Source: Atrina japonica
Taxonomy: Eukaryota; Mollusca; Bivalvia; Pterioida; Pinnidae
Length of the DNA stretch: 64,000 nt
Direction: 5' to 3'
Assembly (NCBI GenBank): GCA_030159075.1
Contig: BROG01000546.1
Location: 431,001-495,000, forward strand
The notes beneath the pieces were generated by a model. That model saw nothing but the letters and a program-made list of their open reading frames with translations, was not told the DNA's origin and did no database searches. Positions 13,046 through 25,654 of this stretch are shown here, one piece after another (position 1 is the stretch's first letter; the number at the start of each line of letters is the position of its first letter). Both the position numbers and the translations under genes were made by a program.

Positions 13046-14869
13046 TACTAGATTAAGGTTAGACGAAATTATTTGCTTTCTCGAATTTCATTGGTTATGC
13101 CTTAAGGACTCTTTTCTAGGGCGCTGGTGCAAAGGAAGTGACTGGTCACATTCTGACTTTTCTTACTTTACCATACAATGTTAACAATGTATTTTGTCAC
13201 TATTTTACTATTTGGTAGAATTCATCATAAGGTGTTTTGTATTCAAACGATAGTTTAACAGAAAAAAAGCTTCAATCTTGTTGACAAAACAAATCATTTC
13301 CCATGACTCCATAGAAACTCTCAATTGATTAATATTTCATACTCTGAATTTCTAGATTTAAATCTTGTCAATACACCCATGTGTATTATGAGACCTTTGA
13401 ATAAACGACTAAAACATGGGTAAAAATGATTTCCAAGCGTTTCACAAACTCGTTATGAAATATTAATACAAAGTATTTCAAATGCCATCATCAGCTATTG
13501 TGCTTTTGTTTTCTCTTGCGCGATAACTAAAGGTTTAACATTTAATTTTATACAATAAATTGATATTTTTTTAAAACTGCTTTCGGTCATTGTCCAAGCA
13601 GATACAAAAACACTAATTGCTTTGACAGTTCCGTAAACCATAACAGACTAGTCATAAGAGAGTTTTGATGCGGCGTCCGTGGGGGAGTAGAATACAATGT
13701 CATTTGCTTGTAGTCTGCGTGGTTTTGAATCAAACATAAATCTAGTAAGTTTAACACTTACGGAATCCCAATATTCTTTTATCGAGTACATTGTACAGTA
13801 AGGATTGATCAGCCACTGTAAAGTCATGGTTACAATTGATAAAGACAAAATAACAGCAAATATATAACAAATATGTCAACAAACATGGTTATGACAAACC
13901 TTTCATTATATAGGCCATTAAGCGGAAGCCGCACTCATTTTTCACACTCCGATATTATAACTCGTCATAGACTCTGGCGATTTCAATGGACAATGAGCGT
14001 TGAGTATTTTCAACATCCAAGGGTGACATTCAATGAAACTGTTATCTGCCTAGAAATGGATGCGCTAACGTTTTTTTTTTATCTGATATGTTATAATCAG
14101 GTGTAACCTCTATTCAGATCACTTATGCGTTTAAATGTCGATTAAAATTTAAACAGACATGTTATCGATGCGCATTTGAACCAAGAAAAACAACAACCTG
14201 AGAGGGGAGGCAACAATCAATGATTTTTCAAAATCAATATTGCATTATCACAAATACATTAACTGGAGTTAGCCAAATTGACATGTTCAACTTGTAGAGG
14301 ATTGAGGGTGTTGTATTTGTGTTGTGGCATAGCAGAAAACTGATTTGTCTAAGTGTATAAAGTGGCCACGCAATGAACTGTTCACTGTGCGAAAATAAGA
14401 AAATGAGTTAAGCCTAGAAAACAAATTAAAATCAAAGAATAAAAGTTTCATCTGCGTCACAATAACATCCATAATTATTTATGTGATTTTGGCGCAGTTG
14501 AACTTAATTTTCATCTTTCCAGCCTAGTTTTACTCAATCCAAGCTAGTTTATCCAGTTAATGTGGACTACGGAAAAAATAAGGTACACTGGAGTAAACCT
14601 AGGTTTAACTTATTAATGTGAATTTGGCGTGTCGTACATATATTATTATGTTCAGTATCCTTTACGTTCACTTCAAAGTATCTGTGTTTATAGTCAGTTT
14701 GATGAAGACATGATAAATGTCAGAAAGGCTCATTTCAATGCAATAACTTTTCAAAACAGTAATCGATTATGCTTTTGACAACAGCGATATCGTAATATAT
14801 ATTACAATTTCCTGCATCTGGCGATTGTATTCCCCAAATGTTCCCATATCTCAGGGCATGGTCAACATA
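13046..14869. other. no recognised feature
   Basis: AT-rich. The ORFs at 13,648-13,848 (minus) and 13,873-14,106 (plus) have mixed composition but no motif, splice context or homologue that I recognise. Confidence 0.4.
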
Positions 14870-15195
14870 TGAACAATTCATATACTCACTGACAAATTAT
14901 TGACACAGGGATATCGAAAACCGCGTTTGATGTCAACGTTCAGCAAATTTTACGGTCAGTATATTAGTCTTCTTTGTGATTACTCCGTTTCACTACGTGA
15001 AATGTTGAGTTGCCTGTTCCATAGCAGTTGTTGACACGTCTGTACCACTGTACCAATTGTGAAGAGGATTCGTTCCTTGGGTATTTCATTTGGATTGGAC
15101 TGTGAACTCTCGGCGGGTATGGTCGGTCAACAGCGGATGCTTACTCTTCCATGACGCCTGGTCCCACCTCTTGATTTCCAGACGTAGTGCACATA
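14870..15195 (+). mobile_element. PLE 3' end fragment (copy D)
   Basis: Includes CTCACTGACAAATTATTGAC, a close match to copy E, followed by the tail to CCAGACGTAGTGCAC, where homology stops. This copy ends about 140 bp earlier in the tail than copies B and E. Confidence 0.75.
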
Positions 15196-16069
15196 TTTGT
15201 CTTAAGAGTAAGACTTACGGACACTTTCCGTTCTTACACTTAAGTGCGCAGTTGGAAGTTTACGCCTTAGACTTACGTTTCTTCGTGAATAAGGCCCTGG
15301 TTCTCAAAGATTTGGACTTGGTGGTTTTCTAGGTAATATAGAAACAGATTTCCTAATTGCATGTTTATGACAAAAATGATATTCAATATAATAATAATTT
15401 GATTGCATCCCAATCAATATGTTATAGATGCCATCATAATATGCGTGGACTAACCCTACATTATCAGTACAATACAATATCTTTTGCATACTTCTAGAGT
15501 AAAAGATTTTATAACAATGTTTATAATTATACAATGGTTCCTTTGCCAAAGAGGTATAAAGTTAATGTTGAAAAAATATATCTTTAAATGCAGTGATGAA
15601 ATTGGTTGTATATGGTTTGTAGAGTAACATGTCTCCACATATCCGAATAATAGTTGAGTATATCCTGAAACAACATTCAAACAAACATAAATATACTTTT
15701 TCTATATACATGTGTGATTAAACTCCGAAACACAAAGGATAAAAAAAAATTATCAGTGCAACCTGCCGGAATAAGCGCAACCAGGATGCTTTCAAATTTA
15801 AACTGTGTTAACACTTTTTCATGGCGATGAGAACTATATACTATATACATAAGTTGTAGACCAATGGTTTACTGAATGGAATATATTCCACGAGGACTGA
15901 AATTTGAACTTGGGATGACACTGATCCGTAGTACCTTTATAGATAATTTGAAAATAAAATTGAATTTATTCAAGTAAATTTACGTTTATTTATATTTGTA
16001 TTTCTCTGTATTGAAGCAGATAAAAACGTCTTACATGTAGATTTCTATATAACGTGCAGGTAAAGGCAT
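15196..16069. other. no recognised feature
   Basis: A weak imperfect palindrome (AAGACTTACGG / CCGTTCTTACAC) lies at 15,203-15,245. The rest is AT-rich and non-coding. Confidence 0.4.
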
Positions 16070-16790
16070 CGTATAATTCTGTGTTTATTTTTCTCCAATG
16101 TCCACTGTCCCCTTGGCACCTGGAATCCCCGTCTGGTCCTACTTAATTACAAGCTGGTCTGGGACGTTATTTCCATCATTTATTTTTATCATTAAATTCC
16201 TTTTTAATTTGATCAATGTTCTCGGATTATGTTCCCGCGGATTTAGTCCCTTTCCTGCGAACAAATCCCATCCGTAAAATGCACTGATCCGCCCAGGATT
16301 TTGTAAGTTCTATTTGGCTCAATAAATTTTTACCAAAATATTTCAAAATTCCAGTTGCTGTGGAAATAATACATTGACTGGATACGATTCCATCCTCCGT
16401 AAGTTTTCTAAGTAGTCCTGTAATTTTTCCTCATATTTTCCAAGAAGCAAAGGGCGGCCCTGGTTTATTTTGGAAGTTCAATGATGGTTTCATTATCAAA
16501 ATCCAGGCGACTCCATTTTCTAGATTTCACTTTTAAAAATGATTTTTAGTACTTTGATTTACAGACAAATCAAGTTTTCAAGAAAATTTTCTCGCAGCAT
16601 TCGCTACACAATTCTCCACGGCATATGTTGCTATTTTTGCACGGACTTCAGGGCTGTTATTTTTGTAAGTCCCCCTTTCCTCTTCTCTCCGCTACCATTT
16701 AAAACTGTTTTGTAAATTCCATCGTTTGCTTTTTGATAGGCTGGATTTTCTGTATCAATTAAAATTGGCGACATATTGGACATATTTCGT
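16070..16790 (-). pseudogene. decayed DDE-type (pogo/Tigger-like) transposase
   Basis: Read right to left, several frames give pieces in the order expected for a helix-turn-helix DDE transposase. First is an N-terminal start MSNMSPILIDTENPAYQ. Next is NNSPEVRAKIATYAVENC (HTH-like), then PLLLGKYEEKLQDYLENLRR. Then comes ELTKSWADQCILRMGFVRRK, a conserved linker segment, and finally VPDQLVIK-stop-DQTG at the position of the first catalytic Asp motif (WDQTG in intact relatives). Frameshifts and a stop in place of the Trp make it non-functional. The superfamily label is by remembered motif and is moderately sure. Confidence 0.6.
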
Positions 16791-17124
16791 GTTTGCTGTA
16801 CTTTAAATCTAAATTATATAAAATACTGGTCAGTAAATAGTCACGGGATCGCGATTACAATTCATTGTGTTTGTTAAAAAATCACCCATACATAGTTGTT
16901 TCTACCAAAATCAATGAGGGATTGAAAATAACTTGTGACACAGGTATAATTAGTAGTATGTTCTTTATTTCACACCTGATTACTCTCACCATAGTGAGAT
17001 GGCTTGGAAAAAATGATAACTTTTTGACATTTGGGGAACATGATAATTTTCGAATGATCCGAGAACAGCTATGTCTAGAATTCTGAATGGAATTTACCAA
17101 ATTGTATCAGGCTACTGCACAGAG

Positions 17125-17170
17125 TTGTCGGTCCCTGCACTCAATTGCTCGCGAGTGCAAGGACCGACAA
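17125..17170. repeat. strong 18-bp hairpin
   Basis: TTGTCGGTCCCTGCACTC pairs with GAGTGCAAGGACCGACAA around a 10-nt loop, with one mismatch. There is no following T-run or obvious role. It may be the tip of a small foldback repeat. Confidence 0.7.
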
Positions 17171-17339
17171 TTCTTTGTAAGGGATAGTTTTACAGAAATA
17201 AACATATTTATAAACAGTGAAAGGGCAAAATTAGAACGGGGCGAATATGTTTTATGTTGCTCAAGGGCGAAAATAACAAGGAGCGAAAATGTCCAGGCAT
17301 ACAGTAGTTCGATCATATGGCATCCCTCAACACTTAAAT

Positions 17340-18320
17340 GACATCATAGTGTTTCTACAGCAAACGCAGATGCAGATTCGGAGACAGAAAGATCAAGCTT
17401 GAAGTAAAAACAGGAGTACGCCAATGCAGTGTAATGCCATCCACATTCTTCTTCCTAGCCATAGACTGGATTAATAGAACCGCAACATCCGACATTCAAA
17501 GGCATTAGATGGAGCACCTTCTCAACTTTTGAAGATCGGATAATGTTGCATTGATGTCACACTCCCATCAGCATATTCAGAGTAAACCAAAAGAATCCAT
17601 ACGTATGCAGAACACCAAGAAATCAGAGACTATGACTTTGAATACAGAAAACCAATCACCAGTCATGATAAACAGCCAGATTCCCCCATATACCAGCACT
17701 TTCACATATTTGGGAAAACCAATCACCAGTCATGATAAACAGCCAGATTCTCCTATATACCAGCACTTTCACATATTTGGGGAGTTCCGTAACAACTGAG
17801 GGTGGAGCAGAATTTGACATCGAACAGAGATCATTGAAGGCAAGAACAGCATTTAAGAATTTCCCAGCTGTATGGAGATCCAGCAAATATACCACCCGAA
17901 CAAAAATAAAACTGTACAGAAGCTGCATCTTACCAATCCTTTTATATGGCTCAGAGTACTGGCGAATGACAGACTTGGACCTTAATCAACTATTTCACAC
18001 TAAATCTCTGCGAAGGTTCCTTAAGATATTTTAGCTAAATATCGTCTCAATAAGGTTCATCCGAGCAGACGCACCAGCTAGAGGATCTACGGTCATAATG
18101 AAAATTTGGACATGTGCTCAGAAGGGAGAGATACAATATTACAAAGCAGCCCTCTTCTGGATACCTGATGGAAAACGGAAGCGGGGAATACCAAGTGTCA
18201 ACTAGCGGAGAACAGTGGAGGCAGAAATGAAACAATTCCACAGAAGAAGGCCCAAAAACAAGCAGGATTGGATGGTCTTTGTTGCTGTCCTACACGCCAA
18301 ATGCTTAATGGGCAGTAAAT
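17340..18320 (+). mobile_element. LINE reverse-transcriptase C-terminal relic
   Basis: Frames across this stretch give the back half of a non-LTR reverse transcriptase of the kind common in molluscs and flatworms: 'VRQCSVMPS'-like, then 'TFTYLGSSVTTEGGAEFDIE', then RTKIKLYRSCILPILLYGSE and HTKSLRRFLKIF. Past 18,035 the frame is lost, though relics of the C-terminal 'P-GKRKRG-P' segment (18,162-18,195) remain. The 5' parts (endonuclease, RT fingers) are absent. A 67-bp internal duplication and several frameshifts make it inactive. The clade (RTE, CR1 or Jockey) cannot be settled by eye. Confidence 0.7.
17648..17781. repeat. 67-bp tandem duplication inside the LINE relic
   Basis: Two adjacent 67-bp copies (17,648-17,714 and 17,715-17,781) differ at about two positions. 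Since 67 is not a multiple of three, the duplication shifts the reading frame. Confidence 0.9.
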
Positions 18321-18589
18321 AAATAAGAAAATATACATCAACTATAGTTATAAATATATTAATATGTACACAGGAATTTAGATGATCTTCACGGCCCTTG
18401 GGCTCTGGTTATTCTCATTTAAGTCAGTAATAGTTTGAAAATATAAGGTCATGCATAGACGATACATATGCTATTTGTCAACATTTAGTCAATAGTATTT
18501 CTTATTGTCAATAGAACATTATTCATCTTACCAGCATGGTAAATAACATTCTTGTTGCTGTTAACGTTGATTTGATTGTACACGAAACA

Positions 18590-19385
18590 TTTTTAATTTA
18601 CCTACGACAAACACTTAAAGCGATATGATCTGTCGTAGGTGAAAACATTTACATGCCCATTTTATGTGATATTCTATCTCATATATATTTCAAAGAGACC
18701 ATCTGGTGGTTAGAATAACAAACGCATGTGTAAAATTACAACAATCTTGCGAAAAGTAACCCGTAATATCAGTTATTTTTGTCCGCCATACTTTGAGCTT
18801 TGCAAATTAACTTTCGATATTTTTTTACGAAGATTACCGAGTGACTAGTAAACACGTGCTATTTACAGTTTCGCTTTATTCTGCAACTACATAAAAATGT
18901 TGAATAATGCTGAATAAAACATTAACACATGTCTGTGACTTTTCGTTGTAAATAGGAAGGTGTTAAACAACAAGAAAATAATTATTAGAATCCGTTTTGA
19001 TATTAGGGATATCAGGTTCCATGATTATGAAATAATATTTACACGTCCGTATAATTAAATCCGATGAGTTGACAGAAACCATTACATCTTACGTAAATTC
19101 TCCCAATTTATCAAAGCTAATTAAATTATCACACATCTTTTGTAGGTATGCCGTTAAAATTAATGATCAATTTATGTGATTTTGTACGTATGTTTTGTAG
19201 TATTATTTATACATACATACATATATGAGGTGCAGAAACATTGACTTTGTTGTCAATCACTAAATGTCAGAATTTATATATTTTCAGAAGGAAACTTGCA
19301 CTAATGCAATTACATTTTATGTAAATTCGCCACCTCTGTTGGAATTTTAAAAAGAGATGGAGTTACTGAATGATATCCCAGGTAA
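18590..19385 (+). repeat. receptor upstream segmental duplication, copy 1
   Basis: Shares scattered long blocks with 31,765-32,430 and, more briefly, with 30,140-30,372. Examples are 'ATATTTACACGTC-GTATAATTAAATCCGATGAGTTG' in pieces and TTTGATATTAGG-ATATCA. This copy lies upstream of receptor copy 1, and the second lies upstream of receptor copy 2. That suggests whole-locus duplication. Confidence 0.7.
19288..19381 (+). other. candidate 5' non-coding exon (receptor copy 1)
   Basis: Flanked by TATATTTTCAG (acceptor) and G|GTAAGATT (donor). The 94-bp length and both splice signals are conserved in the duplicate at 32,331-32,424. Copy 1 has an ATG (MELLNDIP) that copy 2 lacks, and its frame would stop soon after joining to the receptor exon, so the exon is probably untranslated. 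Confidence 0.5.
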
Positions 19386-19596
19386 GATTAATCAGATGTT
19401 TGATAGAAATACTTAGGCTGTGATAAAAAGATTAAAGACACACAACGTTATGTTTTAAATATCACAGTAGTAGGTATCACGAGATGGATAAGTAAATACT
19501 CCAGCAGAAGCCAGGATGATCTGATTCTATAAAAATACATAATAGAATATGATGTGAAAACGGTAGTACGATTCTATATTTCAGTTTTCCGCTTAA

Positions 19597-19602
<6 letters not shown>

Positions 19603-19663
<61 letters not shown>
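19603..19663. repeat. (AT)n microsatellite
   Basis: About 60 bp of AT dinucleotide. Confidence 0.95.
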
Positions 19664-19667
<4 letters not shown>

Positions 19668-20049
19668 TGTAGGTATCTTTAATCATCTACAGTTAAAAAT
19701 GGTCAATGTCTGTTGAACAATAATTACCTTAGCGCAGAAAAATGTCACTGCAATGTCATAAAATGTCACATTTCATTACCTGTGATAAAAATGGTATTTT
19801 CTACCAGTATTAAGAAAACATGGTATTGAGAAATTGTGGAAAGCTTTTGGATTTTATTATTATTATTTGTCTAAATTTCAAAAGTAAAACAAGATTTATT
19901 CTATAACGTCAGCATGAAGAGTGATCGACATTTAAAAGAAACCGAAATTCCATATTCATTAGCCACACTATGGTAAAGAAAGTATTCAATGCTGTTATAT
20001 GTGACATTCCTTGTATGAGTTAACGTGGAAACAGCTAAATGGAAATGAG

Positions 20050-20050
<1 letters not shown>

Positions 20051-20142
<92 letters not shown>

Positions 20143-20146
20143 TATT
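20051..20146. repeat. (AT)n microsatellite
   Basis: AT dinucleotide with two phase breaks. It lies in the interval where receptor copy 1 would be expected to carry TM1-TM5. Confidence 0.95.
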
Positions 20147-20879
20147 AAAAAGAGTTTAAAGGAGCATTAGCTATGTTTTGTCATACACTTAGATTGACAA
20201 AAACAAATATGATATATACCCAGGCTTAAAACTTATTAAACTCCTATGAACATGTACATGATGTAGTTTGTGCAATTGCTTGAAAACCCCAGATTTGACA
20301 CTTTTTTCAATTGCAATGTATTAACTCAACCTTACTATTTGTATATGAAAACAGCACTGGACCTTACCTTATGTTCACAAGATATATAGGAATATATGAT
20401 CTGTTATTCCTGTGTATAACTCTCATTTGTTATTGAACAACAAGTACAAGTGGTAAAAGTATTAAATAATCGAAATATTTTTGGAAAAAAAAACGGTTAA
20501 TGCCCCTTTAAGTTTTAAGTGTCTGGTAGATATAAAATGCTATATATTTGAGACACAGAATGCAGAAAAAATAATCTGAGCGAGTATTTAGATATTCGTG
20601 TTTTCTTTATTTACTTTTTATAAATTGTACTGTAACAATGATATTGACATATTTTTCATAGCTATAATTTTAAATATCTCCGTAATTCCCCGTATGAATT
20701 TACGATCTAGGAAGCAGGCATGGGAATTTTTTTGTTACCATTATACTTCTGTGAAAATGTATATTCGTGTCTTTTTTTCTATGGTAAGTATTTTACGTGG
20801 GTGATTTTCTATGATTTCGCAGTCTGATCATCATTATAATACAGGTCCATGTACCGTGTACACTTTTAAAGGCACAGTG

Positions 20880-22043
20880 ATGGCCAGGGTAGATGTGAAT
20901 CAAACCAAACATGCTATATTTCTCATCGTTAAACCCGCTAAATGCAGTATATTTCCATACAGTAATGCCGCGCAGATTCATAATCAAACAGAAAACCATG
21001 TTGATCAGTTTGCAAAGATACCCAATGTGTCACCATCAGAATCTATGTCGGATAAGGTGAATGTTTCGGTACAAAGAAATGACATACGTGAGGAAAATGA
21101 CATAATGCAATGTAGCCATAACATAAATGAGAAAAGCCACAGAATGTCACGTAAAAATGACATAATTAAGGAAAGTCATAAAATACAACGCAAATATGAC
21201 ATACGTGAAGAAAGTAACAAAATACAATGTAACAATGACATACGCGAGGAAAGTAACAAAATGCAATGTAACAATTACATATGTGCAGAAAGTAACAAAA
21301 TGCAACGTAACAATGACATACGTGAGGAAAGTAACAAATTACAACGTAACAATGATATACATGAAAAAAGTCACACAATACAACGTAACAATGACAAACT
21401 TGAGGAAAGTAACAAAATACAATGCAAAAATGACATACGTGAAGAAAGGCACAAAATACAGCATAACAATGAATTACATGATGCAAGTCACAGAATACAA
21501 TGTACCAATGGCACACGTGAGGAAAGTAACAAAGTACAACGCAGCAATGAAATACGTGAAGAAAGTTACAAAATACAACGTAACAATGACATACGTGAGG
21601 AAAGACACAAAATACAACATAACAATGACATACGTGAAGAAAGTCATCGAATACAACGTTACAATGGCATACGTGTAGAAAGTCACAAAATACAACGTAA
21701 CAATGACATACGTGAGAAAACATATAAGATGCAACGTGACGCCGTCATTATTGTAATAGCTATCTACACTGTCATTTTGATATTAATGGCGCCTGTACAT
21801 ATTCTCAACGTATTGGAGGGATTTGAGGTAATACAATCTAGAGTAGATAGAACACTACGAATATCAAGCCATTTCCTTGCGATGTTACAATCTATATTCA
21901 ATCCGTTCTTATTCATTTTTCCAAGCAGTGAGCTGAGAGTCCATTTTAAAATACTTAAACGATTGTTTGATGTATACATCACACTGCAATCAAACTATTT
22001 TTGGTCTGTATATGAGATATTAATTTCAGTTTTTGATTGCTGA
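20880..22043 (+). pseudogene. rhodopsin-like receptor copy 1, lacking TM1-TM5
   Basis: An open frame (entered at 20,811, with an in-frame ATG at 20,880) matches the second half of receptor copy 2. It starts at VDVNQTKHAIFLI in the third intracellular loop and passes through about nineteen diverged 13-residue repeats (NDIREESHKIQRN type, 21,085-21,725). TM6 follows (VIIVIAIYTVILILMAPVHI), then TM7 (ISSHFLAMLQSIFNPFLFIF, which keeps the NP of NPxxY), helix 8 and a C-terminus extended by about 20 residues. TM1-5 and the ligand-binding half are absent upstream. A gene with unseen upstream exons is possible, but the copy 2 layout (single large exon) argues for 5' truncation. The frame has stayed open despite truncation. 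Confidence 0.75.
21085..21725 (+). repeat. 39-bp coding minisatellite (receptor copy 1)
   Basis: Diverged 39-bp units of the form AACAATGACATACGTGAGGA / AAGTAACAAAATACAACGT. They are open in the receptor frame. The other open frames on both strands across this block are shadows of the stop-free unit. Confidence 0.95.
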
Positions 22044-22419
22044 GATACTCAGCTTCATAATTTTACTCAAATCTTGAGAATTTTCTCAACTTAGGTAAAG
22101 TTGTGGACCATAAAGAAATTTTCAGGCATATATCTTTCTCAAGTGATACAATACTTAAGTACGGCATGTATTTCTTAACAGCGAACATGGCTGCTCCCTA
22201 TGTTAGCCTCGAGATAAATAAACGCAAATGCCAGAGTTAGAGTTAGAGTATTTCTTGGCATGGTTAATCCTTTGGCTTTCGAAAACAATTTGATATTTGA
22301 GCGAAATAAGTATAAGAGACCCAACACTTCTTTCTCTGTTGTATTGTTTTGGCCATATGACGTCTGTTTACATTAACAGTAGGGACGGTGTAAATTTAGT
22401 ACAGTATATGTACCCCAGT
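22044..22419. other. no recognised feature
   Basis: Sequence downstream of receptor copy 1, with no domain or repeat recognised apart from TTAGAG duplication near 22,235. Confidence 0.4.
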
Positions 22420-22985
<566 letters not shown>

Positions 22986-22989
22986 GCAG

Positions 22990-23908
22990 TTCGAGGCATA
23001 TTTCGTTGATCAAATCTAGATATTGATCCTGTTGATGTCTGAACACTTGTACTTACATGTATTCAGATTCGAAAATTAGTATTATCCATGCACACATGCA
23101 TATCGAATATAGATAGCTACATGTAGTATATAAATACTTGTGTATATGAGATCAATAAAAGCAGACCTTTTTTGCTACCTTGTATCTCCCATTACTGATA
23201 TATTGTGTGAGAGGAATATGACAAAAACATTCTTCTAGGAACATTCTTTTTTTTTCGATGAAATACTTCTACATGTATATATGCATTTTTTCCAAGTTAG
23301 TTTTTGTTAATAATAGTTTACAGAACACATTGTTATCACAGTGTTGTTTTCAAATTTTGTTTTTAACCTCAATCCCATCCCCTCCCCACGCTTATTTTAA
23401 AAGATGGGTAATACACCGACGCCATTTGTACATGTTAGCTCAACCACACTCAAGCTACTTGTACATACTTCTCATTCTACCTTTCTTCACCCCAATTTTT
23501 ACTATAACATGATAATCCTGGGTATCCTTAACCAACCTCTACCTCCAGATCCCATATTATACTTCCATACAATTCAGTACTTCTCATAAAATTTTTAAGC
23601 TTCACTTGACAGTTTATCCAAAGACTATTGATCTTACCAGTGTACACATTTTCACTATGATAAAAGTCCCCCAGAAGAATACATATACCGGTAGGAATGT
23701 ATATATATACATAATTTCATTAAAGATTAGCAATCAATGCCAGGAAATCATATTTCTGCCGTCCGTTGAAGACACAAATATTCAAAATGTTATATTAACA
23801 CTAACTGCTAACTGATATATATCAATCATGCATCAATATGTTAACTATATCTGTGTATAGGCACATGTCTGTACATATACACTAAGAATAAAACTACACC
23901 ATTATACC
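22990..23908. other. no recognised coding; probable LINE 5' flank
   Basis: No recognisable protein. The part nearest 23,909 is likely the 5' untranslated region of the LINE that follows, but the element's 5' border cannot be placed. Confidence 0.4.
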
Positions 23909-24565
23909 ATGATGGATGAAACAAATAATTTAACTATATTATCAGTCAATTGTCAAGGTCTACAGAATAAACAAAAAAGACAAGATGTTTTTCATTACTT
24001 AAAAGATAAAAAATTAATATCTATGCCTTACAAGATACTCATTTTACAAAATAACAGGAATCTCGAATTGCCTCTGAATTGGGATATAAATGCCTTTTTT
24101 GTTCGTTTTCTTCAAATTCACGTGGTGTAGCCCTACTTTTTAATGATAATTTTGAATACAAAATTAACAATACTTTTATTGATAATCAACGTAATTATTG
24201 TATTGTAGATTTAGCCATAGAACAAAACACTAAAGTAACCTTAGTTAACATATATGGTCCAAACACTGACTCGCCAGACTTTTATAAACATATTGAAAAT
24301 TGAATAAATAACATAGTTAACCCTAAAGTAATAACAATGGGTGATTTTAATTTAACGTTAGACCAAAATAAAGATACATATAATTATAAGCATATAAATA
24401 ATCCACAAGCCAGAAAAATAGTAATAGATATGATGAAAAATATGGAATCATGTGACCCTTTTAAACAAGCAAGATTAGATTTCTTTTTAATTTCTGATAC
24501 TTTGATTTCGAATGTTAAACCATTAAAATTTTACCAAGCTACAGATCTGATCATTCAATGATCAC
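23909..24565 (+). pseudogene. LINE (L1/Tx1-like) endonuclease domain, frameshifted
   Basis: Three overlapping or adjacent frames give the apurinic-type endonuclease of a non-LTR retrotransposon. The first has MMDETNNLTILSVNCQGLQN (the N-terminal 'S-N-Q-G' motif). The second has RGVALLFNDNFEYKI and VTLVNIYGPNTDSPDFY (the 'NIYGPN' motif). The third has MGDFNLTLDQNKD (the 'GDFN' motif) and the substrate-contact end ARLDFFLISDTLIS, where the usual 'SDH' follows in another frame. The frameshifts make it inactive. RT and C-terminal parts of the same element follow to about 28.5 kb. Confidence 0.85.
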
Positions 24566-25149
24566 AATAAAAATTGAAGTAAATGAATTTAAAAGAGGCT
24601 TATGGAAATTAAATAATTCCCTTTTACAGGATCAAAGCTATACTGAATTAGTAAAAAAAAAAACACTCTTAGAAAACCAAAAAATAATATGCTTTACCAG
24701 TCTATAATCTTGAAAATTTATCTGAGATCCCAAATGATGAATTACAACTAACAATCAGTGACCAACTGTTTTAAGAAATATAATTAACAGAAATACGTGG
24801 TAAAACAATTTCCTATTCATCATATAAAAAGAAACAGACAAACAAACTTAAAAATCAATTGATTAAAGATATAAATAAATTAGAGTCAAATTTAGATGCA
24901 ACAAGCTTTGACAATTAGAACAAGTGAAACCACAATTAGAAAATATACGAAATGAAAAAATGAAAGGTGTTATTATAAGATATAAAGTACCATGGTCAGA
25001 AGAAGGAGAGCTACCCACTAAATACATTTTATCCCTAGAAAACACAAATTTCACATAAAAATGAATGTATCAAGTAGAAAAAGACAATGGAGAAACTAAA
25101 AAAAATCAAGAAGAAATTCTAAATGAAATACAGCTTTTTATACAAATCT

Positions 25150-25654
25150 ATTTACTAACATAGATGAAAAATTACAAGACATTTTTTCCTTGAATGAAAC
25201 ATTAAAAGATGTTAAGATTAATAAAGTGTCAGAAAAAGAAAATAAAACAATACAAGGAGAAATAACCAACAATGAAGCATCAAAAATCCTAAAAAATATT
25301 TCAGGATTCGATGGTTACACAGTTTAATTTTTTTAAATGTTTTGGGATGAGATTGGCGATTTTACTATTAGGTATATAAACGAGGGCTATAAAACAATAA
25401 TTATGTCAATAACACAGAGACAAGGTATAATTACTTGCATTCCTAAAGGCAATAAACCTAAACAGTACTTAAAAATTTGGCGACCAATTACATTATTGAA
25501 TATAACCTATAAAATTGCCTCAAGATGTATAGCTCAAAGAATCCTATCTGTATTAGATAATTTAATAGATAAAGATCAAACTGGCTTTCTCTCAGGGCGA
25601 TTGTTAGGTGAAAACATTAAAACTGTATATGATATTTCATTCAGAAACTGCTGA
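25150..25654 (+). pseudogene. LINE reverse transcriptase, 5' half
   Basis: Contains INNEASKILKNISGFDG-like spacer, then GIITCIPKGNKPKQYLKIWR PITLLN (RT motif 'IP K-...-RPI-LLN') and KDQTGFLSGRLLGENI (the 'QTGF--GR' motif). Stops interrupt the spacer. At about 25,650 the LINE sequence is cut off within a VYDIS segment by a PLE fragment and resumes at 26,401. The sequence between the endonuclease and this block (24,566-25,150) is the inter-domain linker in broken frames. Confidence 0.8.

Noticed and set aside
21166..21734. Minus- and plus-strand shadow ORFs across receptor copy 1 repeats
   Set aside because: Same cause: the 39-bp unit is open in several frames. Only the 20,811-22,043 frame continues into TM6-TM7.
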